A stretch of DNA of 64,000 nucleotides. It comes from CAZPXH01 sp964591085 (lineage in GTDB: Bacteria; Spirochaetota; Spirochaetia; DSM-27196; CAZPXH01). Numbering within the stretch: position 1 is the first letter of the stretch; the number at the start of each line of letters is the position of its first letter. Under the pieces are notes generated by a model, which was not told the DNA's origin, did no database searches, and worked only from the letters and a program-made list of their open reading frames with translations. The translations under genes were made by a program, and so were the position numbers. Of this stretch, positions 14,546-24,335 are shown piece by piece. The stretch covers positions 1 through 64,000 of the forward strand of contig CAZPXH010000001.1 in NCBI GenBank assembly GCA_964591085.1, in the 5' to 3' direction.

Positions 14546-17374
14546 ATGAGACGTCTGCTGCTTCTGCTGCTTGCAGCCCTGTGCACCCTGCCACTCGCCG
14601 CCCAGCTTGCTCCGGAGCAGCTTCTCCAGGAAGCCATCCGGCTCCAGGCGGATAACGATCTGGACCTTGCGATCAGCAGATACCGGGAGATTCTCCGGCG
14701 TTACCCCACGGATCCGCTTGTCCCGGAGGTGAATCTCCGCCTTGGTGCAGCCCTGGTTCAGCAGGGAAGCTACCGTGACGCCATTGCCCTTCTCCAGCGC
14801 CTGTCCGCGCCCGCATCAGCACCTCCGCTTGTGAGCTACTGGCTTGGCAGGGCTCACCTCTCGGCAGGCAGTCCTGCTCTTGCCGTCCCTGCCCTGGAGC
14901 GATATCTGGAACAGCAGGACCTGCAGGTGCGCCAACGGGAGGATGCAACACTCCTGCTTGCCCGCGCGCTCAGTGAGTCTGGAGAGCGGGATCGAGCATT
15001 GTCTGTCCTTCCCGTGCAGCCCCAGACCGTGGCCACCCGGGAGCTGGTTGCCGCTCTTCGCCTGGAGGCGGGGGATGCGGTGGGAGTCCTGCAACTTCTC
15101 GGCGCGGGGCCGCCGAGCCCACGACTTTCCCTGATTGCCGCGGAAGCAAGCAGATCCCTTGGGCAGACTGCGGATGCTGCTGAGCAGTATCGGGAGGCAA
15201 CAGCCTCGGGAGAGCCCGGAATCGCGTCGCTCGCCTGGCAGCGCTTGTACCAGCTCACCCCGGATCCCGCGGCGCGTGAGGCAATCCTGCTTCAGGCGGA
15301 GCGTGATCTGGCAGCCGAGCCCTCTTCGCTTGCGGCGTTGTGGCTGTCGGTTGCCCAGGATGCGGTGGCCCGCGATGAATCCGAGCTCGCGGCATTCTAC
15401 CTGCGGCGTGTTCTCACCAGCTCGCCCCCGGGCGCTCGGCTGGATGCTGCCCTGGTCCTCAGTGAGGTGCTCCGGCAGAACGGGCAGCTTGCCGAGGCCC
15501 GCCGGGTTCTGCATGACCTGGAGCTGGAGCAGGCCAACGCAAGGCTCTCGGCGCAGCGAGCGGTGCTGGCTGCCCAGGCCGGTGACTGGTCAGCGGTTCG
15601 GGATGCGGTGACCACGGCCCCGCCGATACCTTCTGAGGATTCACTATCGGTCTTCCTTGAGTACTACAGTTTGCAGGCAGAGTTCCGCCTCAACTCCGCG
15701 TCCGTCACGGCCGCTGCCGTTCGGTCCCTTCTGGATCGCGCCAGGGGAGGTCCAGCCCACGGTGCAATCCTGGAACTGGCAATCAGCGTCGCCGCCCGGG
15801 ACGGCCAGACCGAGCGGAGGATCAGCCTGCTGGACGAACTGCTCACGGTCTCGGGCGCGCGTATGGATCGGCTCGCCGAGCTCCTGAGCCTGCTTGCGTC
15901 CGGGAATGAGTACCAGGCAATCCGGGCTCGTGGTTCCACCTTTCAGGAAGCCTTGCGTCTGCCGCCCGCGCCCTCGGCTGAGGCGTCCGCTCGCCTGTCA
16001 CTGGCAAGCGCAGAGCTTGCCCTGGGTGCTCCGGAAGCGGCGCTTTCCTACCTACAGGACTTTCCGGAGTCCGCGGCATCGGCGGATCGGCGTACCTCAG
16101 GGTATCTCACCGGCCTCTCCAGGATGGTGCAAGGCAACCGCGCGGACGGGATCAGCGCGCTGGAGCCGGTGTTCCGGCAGAGCAGCAGCGACATTATCGG
16201 GCAACAGGCGGCTCTCCGTGCCGCGTTTGCTGCCGCTTCACTTGGCCGGGATGCAGAGGAGTACTTCCGCGCCGCGCTGGCGAGTAGTGCGGACCTCCTG
16301 ACGTCCTTTGAAGCCGGCCTGGCACTGGGTCGCTGGTTCGCCCGGACGCGGGAATACCAGCGTGCCGCACAGACTTTGATATCACTCGCGTCGCACCCCG
16401 CTGCAGCTCAGCGTCGGCCGGAGGTCATTGCCGCCGGGATAGAGGCTGGCCTCGCGCTGGAGGCCGCTGGCAACGCAGAGACCGCGGTGGAACAGCTTTC
16501 CGCCATTGAGGCTACCTTCCGCGGGGATCGTAGAGCTGGCAGGGCCTTGCTGGAGGCCGGAAGAATCAGCCTGGACAACGATCAGGCGGCCGAGGCGTCT
16601 GACTTCTTCTTCCGCTATCGCCAGCAGTATCCCGGCGCGGAGCAACAGGATCGGGCACTCTTCCTTGGTGCTCGTGCGGCCGAGGCGCTTGGGTCCAGCG
16701 GGGAGGCAACTCTTCTCTTCGGACAGCTCGTGGACCGGTTCCCCGACAGCAGCTTCAGACCTGCGGCGCTGGTGGAGCTTGCCCGGCTGCAGGAAGAGCG
16801 GGGCGAGGTGCAGGCGGCGGTCGCCAGCCTGTCCGAGCTTTCCTCCCGTTACCCTGACCTGGCGTCAGAGGTCAACGCGGATGCTCGCTTGTCCGAGCTT
16901 GCCCTGGTGCTCGCGGGCTTTGACCGGCGGGAGGCTGAGCTCCTCGTACAGATTGACCGCGGAGCAGCCAGCCGCAATCCGGAGTGGAGAGCCGCAACGC
17001 TGGAGCTCGGGAACCTGTTGATCCTGGAAAGCATCGTGCCATCACCAAACCTTGCTCGGGCGCGGGAGGAGCTGACTCGCCTTGCGGCTGACTCCTCGGC
17101 TCCCGCAATGGACCGGGCAAACGCCAGGTTCCTGCTCGGAGAACAGCAACTTCGGGAAAACGCTCCGGCTGAGGCGGCGGAGTCATTTCTCACTGCCTTT
17201 GAGCTGGCGGGAGGGAGCGGCGAACTTGCTGCTCGGAGCCTGCTTCGCGCAGCGCTCGCCTGGCGGGATGCCGGCCGGTTGGCTGAGGCGCGGATTGCGG
17301 CGGAGCGGATCGTGGACCTCTTCGCCGGGAGTGCCTGGGCATTGGAGGCACAACGCTTCCTGGAGGAAATCTGA
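14546..17374 (+). CDS. Large secreted TPR-repeat protein
   Basis: A 942-residue protein with a signal peptide (MRRLLLLLLAALCTLPLAAQ) and helical TPR or TPR-like repeats along its whole length. Clear units include AISRYREILRRYPTDPL near 43 and the DFFFRYRQQYPG and LFGQLVDRFPDSSFRP units near 690-735, the latter similar to the periplasmic repeats of YbgF/CpoB and BamD. It probably acts as a periplasmic scaffold for the ExbB-ExbD-TonB system downstream. Its stop overlaps the next ATG (TGATG). Confidence 0.8.
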   Translation: MRRLLLLLLAALCTLPLAAQLAPEQLLQEAIRLQADNDLDLAISRYREILRRYPTDPLVPEVNLRLGAALVQQGSYRDAIALLQRLSAPASAPPLVSYWLGRAHLSAGSPALAVPALERYLEQQDLQVRQREDATLLLARALSESGERDRALSVLPVQPQTVATRELVAALRLEAGDAVGVLQLLGAGPPSPRLSLIAAEASRSLGQTADAAEQYREATASGEPGIASLAWQRLYQLTPDPAAREAILLQAERDLAAEPSSLAALWLSVAQDAVARDESELAAFYLRRVLTSSPPGARLDAALVLSEVLRQNGQLAEARRVLHDLELEQANARLSAQRAVLAAQAGDWSAVRDAVTTAPPIPSEDSLSVFLEYYSLQAEFRLNSASVTAAAVRSLLDRARGGPAHGAILELAISVAARDGQTERRISLLDELLTVSGARMDRLAELLSLLASGNEYQAIRARGSTFQEALRLPPAPSAEASARLSLASAELALGAPEAALSYLQDFPESAASADRRTSGYLTGLSRMVQGNRADGISALEPVFRQSSSDIIGQQAALRAAFAAASLGRDAEEYFRAALASSADLLTSFEAGLALGRWFARTREYQRAAQTLISLASHPAAAQRRPEVIAAGIEAGLALEAAGNAETAVEQLSAIEATFRGDRRAGRALLEAGRISLDNDQAAEASDFFFRYRQQYPGAEQQDRALFLGARAAEALGSSGEATLLFGQLVDRFPDSSFRPAALVELARLQEERGEVQAAVASLSELSSRYPDLASEVNADARLSELALVLAGFDRREAELLVQIDRGAASRNPEWRAATLELGNLLILESIVPSPNLARAREELTRLAADSSAPAMDRANARFLLGEQQLRENAPAEAAESFLTAFELAGGSGELAARSLLRAALAWRDAGRLAEARIAAERIVDLFAGSAWALEAQRFLEEI

Positions 17375-19107
17375 TGTTCGCCATAATGTCTTGCAGGCGC
17401 GGAGTTCCGCGCCGCAGAAATCGGGTGCATGGTGCGGGTGCAGTACTGCTGGCGGGCCTGATGCTCGGCCCGATCGTGCTTTCTTCTGCTCAGCAGGTCC
17501 CGGTGGGATCCGGGCCGGAGTCGGGCGAAGAAACCCCTATTGTCCTTCCGCAGATTGCAATTCCGCTGCAGCCGGATCTTCCGGTGGTGATTCCGGTTGT
17601 GGAGCCGGCAGGGGCATCTCCCGATTCGGTGGGTCTCGCGCTTCCGGACATTCTCATCCCGGAACCGGAGATTGACCTTGCGCTGTTTCTCCCGGATTCC
17701 GGTTCCGGCGCAGTTGGTGGGGGCGGCCAGGTGCTGGTGAGTGGACGCCTTGGGGGCGGGCTCTTTGGTCTGCTGGCCGGGTCTATAGAAGTTGCCCGAT
17801 TCGGAGTTTCCCCGCGCTTCCGGATCACCTTTGACCACCGCAGCACCAATGCAGCGATAGCCGGCTCGGAGGTACAGGAACCGGGAACCGCATGGTTCCA
17901 GGGAGCAGATGAGCTGTCGCTGTGGCTCAACCTGCAACCGCCCGTCGGGAGCTCGGCATACAGCGCTGAGTTCACCGCAGATTTTGCCAGCCGCAGGCGG
18001 GGAATGCAGGGCCTTGGTGGAGTCTACGCAACGGAATCCCGGCTGATTGCCGGCTCTGCGGCAGGATCCATCCAGCCGGATCCGTTGGTGGTGATTGACG
18101 CCGCGCTCCGTGCGGCGGATATCGGACGCTTCCAGGCGCTCATCGGGAGCAGCGAGGTGCCTGCCGACGGTCGGACAGACCTCACCGTGGAAGCGTCGGC
18201 GGGCCTGGACCTGGAAGCCCTACAACTCGGGGTTCGGGGTTCCTACGAACTCCGTGCGGCACGCTCCAGCACAGGAGCACCGCCTGCTGCCAGCCTGTTC
18301 CGGGTTGGCGCGCGGCTCGCACTGAACCTGCCAATCCCGGTTCTGCTCTCCGGTGAAGTGGACGGACTCTGGGAGATTGGTGCTGCCAGCGGCGCCTCCT
18401 ACCCCTTCCTGGTTCAGGGAACAGCCTTTCTCGGACAGACCTCCGTGGTACTGGACGGTGGCCGAATCATTGATCTGGGCACTGAGCTGAGCCGAGTTGA
18501 CACCGAGCTGGACGTCCGGGAGCTCTGGCTCTCCGGTCCGGCACTCGCGGAGCGGGACTACTGGACCCTGGGCACGGAGATTCAGTCTCCATTGCTGGAA
18601 GGACTTGACCTCGGCGTTGGCCTGCGCTTTCTGTCAGCAAATCAGCTGCCCGCTTCCGGGGCCTGGGACCCCACGGTCGGCCGCTACACCCTGGAGTCGT
18701 TGTCCGGAAATCGCTTTGAGACGGACCTGCGTGTGGCGTGGTTTGCGGGGCCTTCCCTGCTGTTGGACGCAGGGGCGCGGTCGGTTCTGGGGGAGCGTGG
18801 CTCAACCGAGGCGTCACTTGAACTAGGCGCCGGGGTGGAGTGGGGAGTTGCCGCTGATCTCCTGAGGCTCCGAACCGACATTTCGTTGCCGGTTTTTGAC
18901 AGTCCCGAGGTCCCGATCCTGGATTTCCAGTTCAGCCTCGGTGGAAGCGGTGAAATGGCGGACGCACCGGTTAGCGCCGAGATTCTGGTGGGGGATGTGT
19001 TGGGTCTTGCCATTCCCGGCGGGCGTGCGCTTGTTGGCGCAAGCACGGAGGCCGGTCTCCGCGGTCGCGGCTTCTCCGTGGGGCTTTTCGTGGATCTCGG
19101 GCTTTAG
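17374..19107 (+). CDS. Predicted outer-membrane beta-barrel protein
   Basis: A 577-residue protein with an N-terminal signal sequence (hydrophobic stretch about 20-38, ending SSAQQ), a Pro/Ile/Leu-rich spacer and about 450 residues of alternating hydrophobic strands such as LVSGRLGGGLFGLLAGSIEV and SVVLDGGRIIDLGTELSRV. It ends with LGL rather than a terminal aromatic residue. I do not recognise the family. Its place between a TPR protein and ExbB suggests it is the outer-membrane partner of the energised complex. Confidence 0.65.
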   Translation: MFAIMSCRRGVPRRRNRVHGAGAVLLAGLMLGPIVLSSAQQVPVGSGPESGEETPIVLPQIAIPLQPDLPVVIPVVEPAGASPDSVGLALPDILIPEPEIDLALFLPDSGSGAVGGGGQVLVSGRLGGGLFGLLAGSIEVARFGVSPRFRITFDHRSTNAAIAGSEVQEPGTAWFQGADELSLWLNLQPPVGSSAYSAEFTADFASRRRGMQGLGGVYATESRLIAGSAAGSIQPDPLVVIDAALRAADIGRFQALIGSSEVPADGRTDLTVEASAGLDLEALQLGVRGSYELRAARSSTGAPPAASLFRVGARLALNLPIPVLLSGEVDGLWEIGAASGASYPFLVQGTAFLGQTSVVLDGGRIIDLGTELSRVDTELDVRELWLSGPALAERDYWTLGTEIQSPLLEGLDLGVGLRFLSANQLPASGAWDPTVGRYTLESLSGNRFETDLRVAWFAGPSLLLDAGARSVLGERGSTEASLELGAGVEWGVAADLLRLRTDISLPVFDSPEVPILDFQFSLGGSGEMADAPVSAEILVGDVLGLAIPGGRALVGASTEAGLRGRGFSVGLFVDLGL

Positions 19108-19123
19108 GAGCGGGGGCACAGAA

Positions 19124-19747
19124 ATGCTCGGACGAATTCTCACAGACGGCGGTCCCATCCTCTGGGGCATCATCCTGCTTTCGGTGATGGGTGCCGCGAT
19201 TGTGGTGGAACGGCTGCTCTTTTTCCGGCGCACCGCGGTGGATGAGGAGAAGCTCATTGATCGGTTGCGTGGAGCGCTCTCTCAGAAGCATTACAACGAG
19301 GCGCTCGCCATCTGCGATACCGCCACCGCGCCGATTGCCTCTCTGGTTCGGGTGGGAATAGAGAATCGCCACCGGGAGCCCGCGCTCATGCGTGCTGCCA
19401 TCTCCGACCAGGCAAGCCTGGAGATTCCTGCCCTGGAGCGCTTCATTCCGTTCCTGGGCACAATTGCGCACGTTGCGCCGCTCCTTGGGCTGCTGGGTAC
19501 CGTGACCGGAAACATAGAGACCTTTGGCGTGCTTGGCGGCGCCCCGGAGGTTGCCGATCGGGCTGCGCTCGCTCGCGGAATCAGCGAGGCGCTGGTGACA
19601 ACGGCTGCAGGAATCATTGTGGCTATCCCGGCTGTGGCCTTCTACAACTATTTTGTAGCGCGGATCAGTCACGCCATCATCCGCCTGGAGACCCGAGCCG
19701 AGCAGTTGATGGGCCTGTTTGAACCGGCACCGGAACCGGAAAAGTGA
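19124..19747 (+). CDS. exbB: ExbB/TolQ-type proton channel
   Basis: A 207-residue protein with three membrane helices and the MotA/TolQ/ExbB signature: FLGTIAHVAPLLGLLGTVTG near 118-137, then GISEALVTTAAGIIVAIPAV near 157-176. With ExbD it forms an inner-membrane proton channel that drives a periplasmic protein. ATG 19124 was chosen because the N-terminus then begins just before the first membrane helix; the longer open frame upstream is not plausible. ExbB rather than TolQ or MotA is inferred from the neighbours. Confidence 0.9.
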   Translation: MLGRILTDGGPILWGIILLSVMGAAIVVERLLFFRRTAVDEEKLIDRLRGALSQKHYNEALAICDTATAPIASLVRVGIENRHREPALMRAAISDQASLEIPALERFIPFLGTIAHVAPLLGLLGTVTGNIETFGVLGGAPEVADRAALARGISEALVTTAAGIIVAIPAVAFYNYFVARISHAIIRLETRAEQLMGLFEPAPEPEK

Positions 19748-20139
19748 AGAGCAACCTCCGCTCCATGAGCAGAGCCGATCTTGTTCCGCTGGTGGATGTG
19801 GTTTTCCAGCTGGTGGTTTTCTTTGTGTTGACCGGCAGCCTTACGGTCGCTAGTGGCATCCCGGTGGATGCACCGGAAGCCACAAGCGGCGAAGCGCTTC
19901 CGACGATTCCGCTGGAGATCGTGGTCACTGCTGACGGTAGCATCTCCGTTGATGGAAACCCGCTGGAACTGGACGCGCTTGTGCCGTACCTGGATGAGCG
20001 CGCGCCCGAAGCGGCGGTGTTTATCAGCGCCGACCGACGCGTTGACTATGGTCGCTTTGTGGCGGTTATGGACGCGCTTCGGCTGGGGGGATATAGCGAT
20101 ATCGGGCTCCGCACTCGGGAGCGCACGGAGGACCGCTAG
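19744..20139 (+). CDS. exbD: ExbD/TolR-type protein
   Basis: A 131-residue protein with a short cytoplasmic N-terminus, one membrane helix (about 14-34) and a periplasmic domain. The membrane segment carries the essential Asp in LVPLVDVVFQLVVFF. The periplasmic end reads FISADRRVDYGRFVAVMDAL, as in ExbD and TolR. GTG start overlaps the exbB stop by 4 bases, so the two are translationally coupled. Confidence 0.9.
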   Translation: MKSNLRSMSRADLVPLVDVVFQLVVFFVLTGSLTVASGIPVDAPEATSGEALPTIPLEIVVTADGSISVDGNPLELDALVPYLDERAPEAAVFISADRRVDYGRFVAVMDALRLGGYSDIGLRTRERTEDR

Positions 20140-20141
20140 GT

Positions 20142-21086
20142 ATGGGACTGCAGGCCGGTGCGGGTTTCTTCCGGCCCCTTGACTCACCGGACCCACGAGC
20201 CGGGCGGCGAGTGCTCATCTCGGTTGGAAGTGCCGTGGTGCTGCACGTTCTGATTATGGGGGCTGCCATCCTGTACCAACCGCCGGACCAGGTGCTTCCC
20301 GAGGTGCAGCTCCGCCTGGTGGATGGCGCAAGCATAGAGCCCCAGGTCACTCCAATGCAGACGGAAACACCTCCGCCCCAGCCACCGGAAGAGGCTCCAG
20401 TCCGCACCACCGAACGCAATGCGCAGTCTGCAGTTGTTTCGGGCAGCCAGGCGCGGGAACGGTCCGAAGGCGGACCGGAGTCCCCACAGCCCGCACCAGA
20501 ACCGACCGGGAGGCAGGCGCAGAACCAGGGTTTCCTGGACAACCTCTTTGCGCAGAGCGCTGCTGAAGCCGCCGCCGACGCCACCACGGACGCACCATCC
20601 CGAGAAGAGTTGCGCGCCGCCGCGGAGGCCGGGGTTGTGGGCGACTCAAGCTCAGAGCCCACAGATGCTGAAGCTGCTAACGCACCTGATGCAGCCACCA
20701 ACCTGGCGAATCGAATAGATCAGGCGGCGCCGAGCGCATCACCGGGGAGCAGCGCCGAAGAGTCGTCCCCCGGGACCGCAGCTGAGTCCTCGCCGGGAGT
20801 CTCAGCGGGTACCGCAGACTTCTCCGGTCGGCGCTTAACAGACCCCGACACCTTTGCCGGACTTCGGAGCTTGCAGCTGCGGGATCCCGGCCTTACCGGA
20901 CAGACCATTGCAATCCACTTTAGGATTGAGCCCAGTGGCTACGCCGAGCTCCTTCCCGGAGTTCTCCCCACCGGCATATCCACGCTGGATCAAGCCCTCG
21001 ACAGTCTCTTTGGTAGGGTGCTGTTCACCCCTTCAGACGCCTCGGGCGCTGTCAATGGAGTCCTTACCCTATCGGTGGACGGATAG
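20142..21086 (+). CDS. TonB-like energy transducer
   Basis: A 314-residue protein with a cytoplasmic N-terminus, one membrane helix (about 25-45, LISVGSAVVLHVLIMGAAIL), a disordered periplasmic linker of about 170 residues rich in Pro, Glu, Ala and Ser, and a folded C-terminus of about 85 residues. The C-terminus contains IAIHFRIEPSGYAELL and LDQALDSLFGRVLF, a TonB/TolA-like arrangement. It starts two bases after exbD. It would carry proton-motive energy from ExbBD to an outer-membrane partner; whether it acts in uptake (Ton) or envelope stability (Tol) is not clear. Confidence 0.78.
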   Translation: MGLQAGAGFFRPLDSPDPRAGRRVLISVGSAVVLHVLIMGAAILYQPPDQVLPEVQLRLVDGASIEPQVTPMQTETPPPQPPEEAPVRTTERNAQSAVVSGSQARERSEGGPESPQPAPEPTGRQAQNQGFLDNLFAQSAAEAAADATTDAPSREELRAAAEAGVVGDSSSEPTDAEAANAPDAATNLANRIDQAAPSASPGSSAEESSPGTAAESSPGVSAGTADFSGRRLTDPDTFAGLRSLQLRDPGLTGQTIAIHFRIEPSGYAELLPGVLPTGISTLDQALDSLFGRVLFTPSDASGAVNGVLTLSVDG

Positions 21087-21097
21087 CAATCCCGGGA

Positions 21098-21126
21098 TAG
21101 GCAGACTCTTCAAGGTGGCGTATACT
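21098..21126 (+). promoter_or_regulatory. Possible promoter of the coiled-coil gene
   Basis: TATACT at 21121-21126 is a good -10 box; TAGGCA at 21098-21103, 17 bases upstream, is a weak -35 box. Transcription would start near 21133, with a G-rich ribosome binding site before the ATG at 21156. Confidence 0.4.
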
Positions 21127-21155
21127 TGGGATCAGACTGTACCTGGGGGGGGATC

Positions 21156-24100
21156 ATGCAGTTTCTTCTGGGCGACGCCATCACTCTTGGCGTTGTTCTG
21201 ATAGTGCTCGTTGTTTTTCGGATGAGCGATCAGAACAACCGTACACTCAACAAGGTCCGAAAATACGCTGAGACCGCTCGCAGCGAGCTGGATGCGGTAG
21301 TGGAGCAGCGCGCTGCTGCACTTCGCGACATTGCCATTGAGGTGGATGTGCACCAGCAGGCTGCTCGGGAGGTTCTCAAGCGCAGCGCTGAAATTGAGTC
21401 GGACATGGATTCCCGGCTCGGGCACGTGAAGGTCATTGATCAGCGCCTCTCCGAGTACGACGACTCCCTCGGGCGGCTGGTGGAGATGACCCGCCGCACA
21501 GATGAGAATCTCAGTCGGCTGCAGGAAGAGTCCGCCTTTGTTGACGAGGTCGGTAGGAAGCTCCGCGATACAGAGACACAGCTGTCCTCATTGCAGGATC
21601 GCCTCCATGGGATCGTGGAGGATTTCAGCAACCGGAACCAGGCTGAGATTGCGCGCGTCAGCGATGAGTTTGGCAGCGCAGCCGAGGAACGCTATCGGAG
21701 TTTCCTTGAGCAGGTAGATAGCGCAGGCGCGTCCCTGGACCAGTGGCAGCAGGAGTTTGACCGGCAGGTTCGGAACTACCAGCAGCGCTTTGCGGACACC
21801 GAGCAGGAGTACACGGAGCGGATCCAGCGGATTGCCGCCGAGGCCGAGCAGCTTGACGGCAATATCATGGCCGAGGTTCGTGGTCGGATTGACGCGCAAG
21901 CCTCTGAGCTGGACAACCAGCTTTCCGGCGTCCAGACCAGGCTTGAGCAGGTGGAAGAGCGGCTGATTGGCCGTGCTGATGCCATCAACGAGCGGATCGG
22001 CGGACTGTCCGGGAGCCTGGACCGAGCCACCGAGGAGGTGCAGCACCAGGTGTTCGCGCGCCTGGAAGAACGGCTGCAAACCTACGAGGCAAGCGTCAAT
22101 GAGCGCCTGGACAGGGTCTCCACGGTTACCTCGGACATTGACTCGCTGGAAGCCTCCCTCACCGAGTCCCTGCACGAAGCCGAGTCCCGCGCACAGTCCC
22201 AGCTGGACGAGGCGGTTGATTCACTCCGCGTCCGCTATGACGATGAACAGGGCCGCATTGACGAGCAGATGAACGGGCTCCGCGAAGGGCTGGACCGCAT
22301 GCAGACCGAGCTGGACAGCCTGACCTCCGACAGTGGCGAGCGAGCCTCCGCCCAGCTTCAGCAATTTGAAGAACGCTTCTTTGCAGACCTCGGAGAGCGT
22401 GCGAGCAGCTTTGAAGATGCCATCCGGGATACCCACCTGCAGTTTGACTCGGAGCTTTCCAACCTGAGCGAATCGCTCCGGGGAGAAGCCAGAGAGTTGC
22501 AGCAGCGGCTCTCGTCCGAGTTTCGCAGCACCTTCAGTCAGGTCCAGTCCGGGATCACCTCCCAGGTGGAGAATCTCGGGCGGAGCGTGGAGCTCCACGA
22601 GCAGGACATTCGTGTCCGGCTTGAGCAGGCGGACGAGCTGGGCAAGCGCTTGGAAGAGCGAGTAGAGCAGGAGTTGAGCGACGCGGGCGAGTCTATCCGA
22701 CAGGATGCGCAGCGTAGGCTGCAGGCCTTCGGTGAGCGTGGTGAGCAGCAGGTGAAGGCCGCCGAGCAGAAGCTGAATCAGCGAATTGCAGATCTGCTTT
22801 CCCAACTTGGCGAGCTCGAGTCCACCGTTGCAGACCGGGTCCGCAACTTGAGCGAGGATGTGGATGGACTCCGGCAGTCCGTAGATTCCCGGATTGAGGC
22901 CGCGCGCAAAGAATCTGACGCAGCGGTTGCCGGTGCGCGGAGCGAACAACTTGCGGCCCTGACCGTGCTGCGCGGCGAACTGGAGGAGCTGGCAGGGCAG
23001 CTCAGGACTGACACCGAGGCTGACCGCGGCCGGGTGAAAGACGAGCTTTCACAGATTGAGCAGACGATCACAGACCTCACCGAGACGGTGGAGACCGTGA
23101 GCCAGGATTCGGTGAGCCGGATCAGTGCCGCGCATCGGGATGCACAGGAGAAGGCTGAAGAGATGGCGCGGCGACTGGAGCGCGCCGGTGCAGACAAACT
23201 GCAGGAGTTCCGGAGCAGTGTGAGGGAGCTTCGGGAAGAGCTTGAGAGTACCCGGGCACAGTCCTTCGCTGACTTTGAGGAGCGCAGCGAGAAACTCCGG
23301 GGAGAAATCAAGGGTATTGAGAAGCGCCAGCGCGCCTACGTCAGTCAGACCCGCCTCTTTGAGCGCGCGGATTCCCTCAAGGAAGAACTTCGGGCAGACG
23401 TGGAAGCCGCCCGGCAGGAACTTACCCGGGTGGATCAGCAGCGTGGCGAGCTGAAGGAGCTGGAAACGCAGTTCCAGCGGGTGAAGCGCCAAGGCGACGA
23501 AGCTGGTCAGAAACTGCAGAAGTTCATGGGTGAAAAGCGGCGGATTGACCTCATTGAAGAGGACTACCGAAGGCTGATGAGCCTGGGCCAGCAGGTGAGT
23601 GTGAAGCTGGAGCAGGTGACCGCCGCAGACGACCAGTTGCAGGAGATGCAGGTAGCCCTACGCCAGCTCAACGAGCTGGAGCAGGACGTGCAGACCCGCT
23701 TCACGGCTCTGGAAAAGAAGCAGAACGTCCTTGACGTCACATCGGACGGAATTGGCAAGACCTTTGATCAGCTGCAGAGCATTGAGCGGCAGATCGGAGA
23801 GATCCGGGGTTCCCTGGATGATCTGCCGGACCGCATCACCACGTTGGATACGCAGGTGAAGCAGCTTGAGCGGGGCAAGGGCGACGTTGATCGGGCTGTT
23901 CGGGAGCTTGGAAACATCGACCAGACCGTTGGCGATCTGGAGAAGCGCATGACCGAGCTGCGGAACTCACGGGAATGGCTTGCCCGCACAGAGAGCAGGC
24001 TCAACGAGCTTTCCACTCGCGCGGACGAACAGCTCAACCTGCTTGGAAGCCTGATGAAGGCCGGACCGTCAGCGCCGCGGGACAGGAGTACCGCGCCGCC

Positions 24101-24227
24101 GGAGAGCGCGCGGGAGATGGTGGTGAAGCTCGCACAGCAGGGCTGGAAGATCGATGACATCGTTCGCGCCACCAAGATGGCCCGCGGTGAGGTGGAGTTG
24201 ATCCTGGAGTTCAGCCGGAGCGCCTGA
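21156..24227 (+). CDS. SpiroCoCo-type giant coiled-coil protein
   Basis: A 1023-residue protein with one N-terminal membrane helix (residues 4-22, LLGDAITLGVVLIVLVVF), some 900 residues of almost unbroken heptad-repeat coiled coil rich in Glu, Gln, Arg and Leu, and a short C-terminal helix-turn-helix-like tail (VKLAQQGWKIDDIVRATKM). This layout matches the spirochaete-specific SpiroCoCo family (Borrelia BB0512-like), thought to form filaments or scaffolds linked to the cell envelope. The ATG at 21156 follows GGGGGGGGA; an earlier in-frame start would add nothing conserved. Confidence 0.85.
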   Translation: MQFLLGDAITLGVVLIVLVVFRMSDQNNRTLNKVRKYAETARSELDAVVEQRAAALRDIAIEVDVHQQAAREVLKRSAEIESDMDSRLGHVKVIDQRLSEYDDSLGRLVEMTRRTDENLSRLQEESAFVDEVGRKLRDTETQLSSLQDRLHGIVEDFSNRNQAEIARVSDEFGSAAEERYRSFLEQVDSAGASLDQWQQEFDRQVRNYQQRFADTEQEYTERIQRIAAEAEQLDGNIMAEVRGRIDAQASELDNQLSGVQTRLEQVEERLIGRADAINERIGGLSGSLDRATEEVQHQVFARLEERLQTYEASVNERLDRVSTVTSDIDSLEASLTESLHEAESRAQSQLDEAVDSLRVRYDDEQGRIDEQMNGLREGLDRMQTELDSLTSDSGERASAQLQQFEERFFADLGERASSFEDAIRDTHLQFDSELSNLSESLRGEARELQQRLSSEFRSTFSQVQSGITSQVENLGRSVELHEQDIRVRLEQADELGKRLEERVEQELSDAGESIRQDAQRRLQAFGERGEQQVKAAEQKLNQRIADLLSQLGELESTVADRVRNLSEDVDGLRQSVDSRIEAARKESDAAVAGARSEQLAALTVLRGELEELAGQLRTDTEADRGRVKDELSQIEQTITDLTETVETVSQDSVSRISAAHRDAQEKAEEMARRLERAGADKLQEFRSSVRELREELESTRAQSFADFEERSEKLRGEIKGIEKRQRAYVSQTRLFERADSLKEELRADVEAARQELTRVDQQRGELKELETQFQRVKRQGDEAGQKLQKFMGEKRRIDLIEEDYRRLMSLGQQVSVKLEQVTAADDQLQEMQVALRQLNELEQDVQTRFTALEKKQNVLDVTSDGIGKTFDQLQSIERQIGEIRGSLDDLPDRITTLDTQVKQLERGKGDVDRAVRELGNIDQTVGDLEKRMTELRNSREWLARTESRLNELSTRADEQLNLLGSLMKAGPSAPRDRSTAPPESAREMVVKLAQQGWKIDDIVRATKMARGEVELILEFSRSA

Positions 24228-24335
24228 GCACGAGGTCCCGGTTCCCGAGAATCGCACATCCGCGCAAGCGCGCGCCCCAACGAATGCGCGCCTGTCCGAA
24301 TGGGCGCTGCGGGAACTGCTTGTCGCCACCGGCTC
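24228..24335. other. Convergent intergenic gap
   Basis: The 108 bases between the coiled-coil gene and the convergent lipoprotein gene contain short GC dyads (CGCGCAAGCGCG) but no hairpin followed by a T tract. No gene is visible. Termination may be Rho-dependent. Confidence 0.4.

Noticed and set aside
21156..24227. Reading the coiled-coil protein as an SMC or chemoreceptor
   Set aside because: There is no Walker A/B head, hinge or methyl-accepting signalling hairpin; only an N-terminal helix and continuous heptads.
24228..24335. tRNA or small RNA gene in the gap after the coiled-coil gene
   Set aside because: No cloverleaf arms, TTCGA-type loop or terminator could be found.
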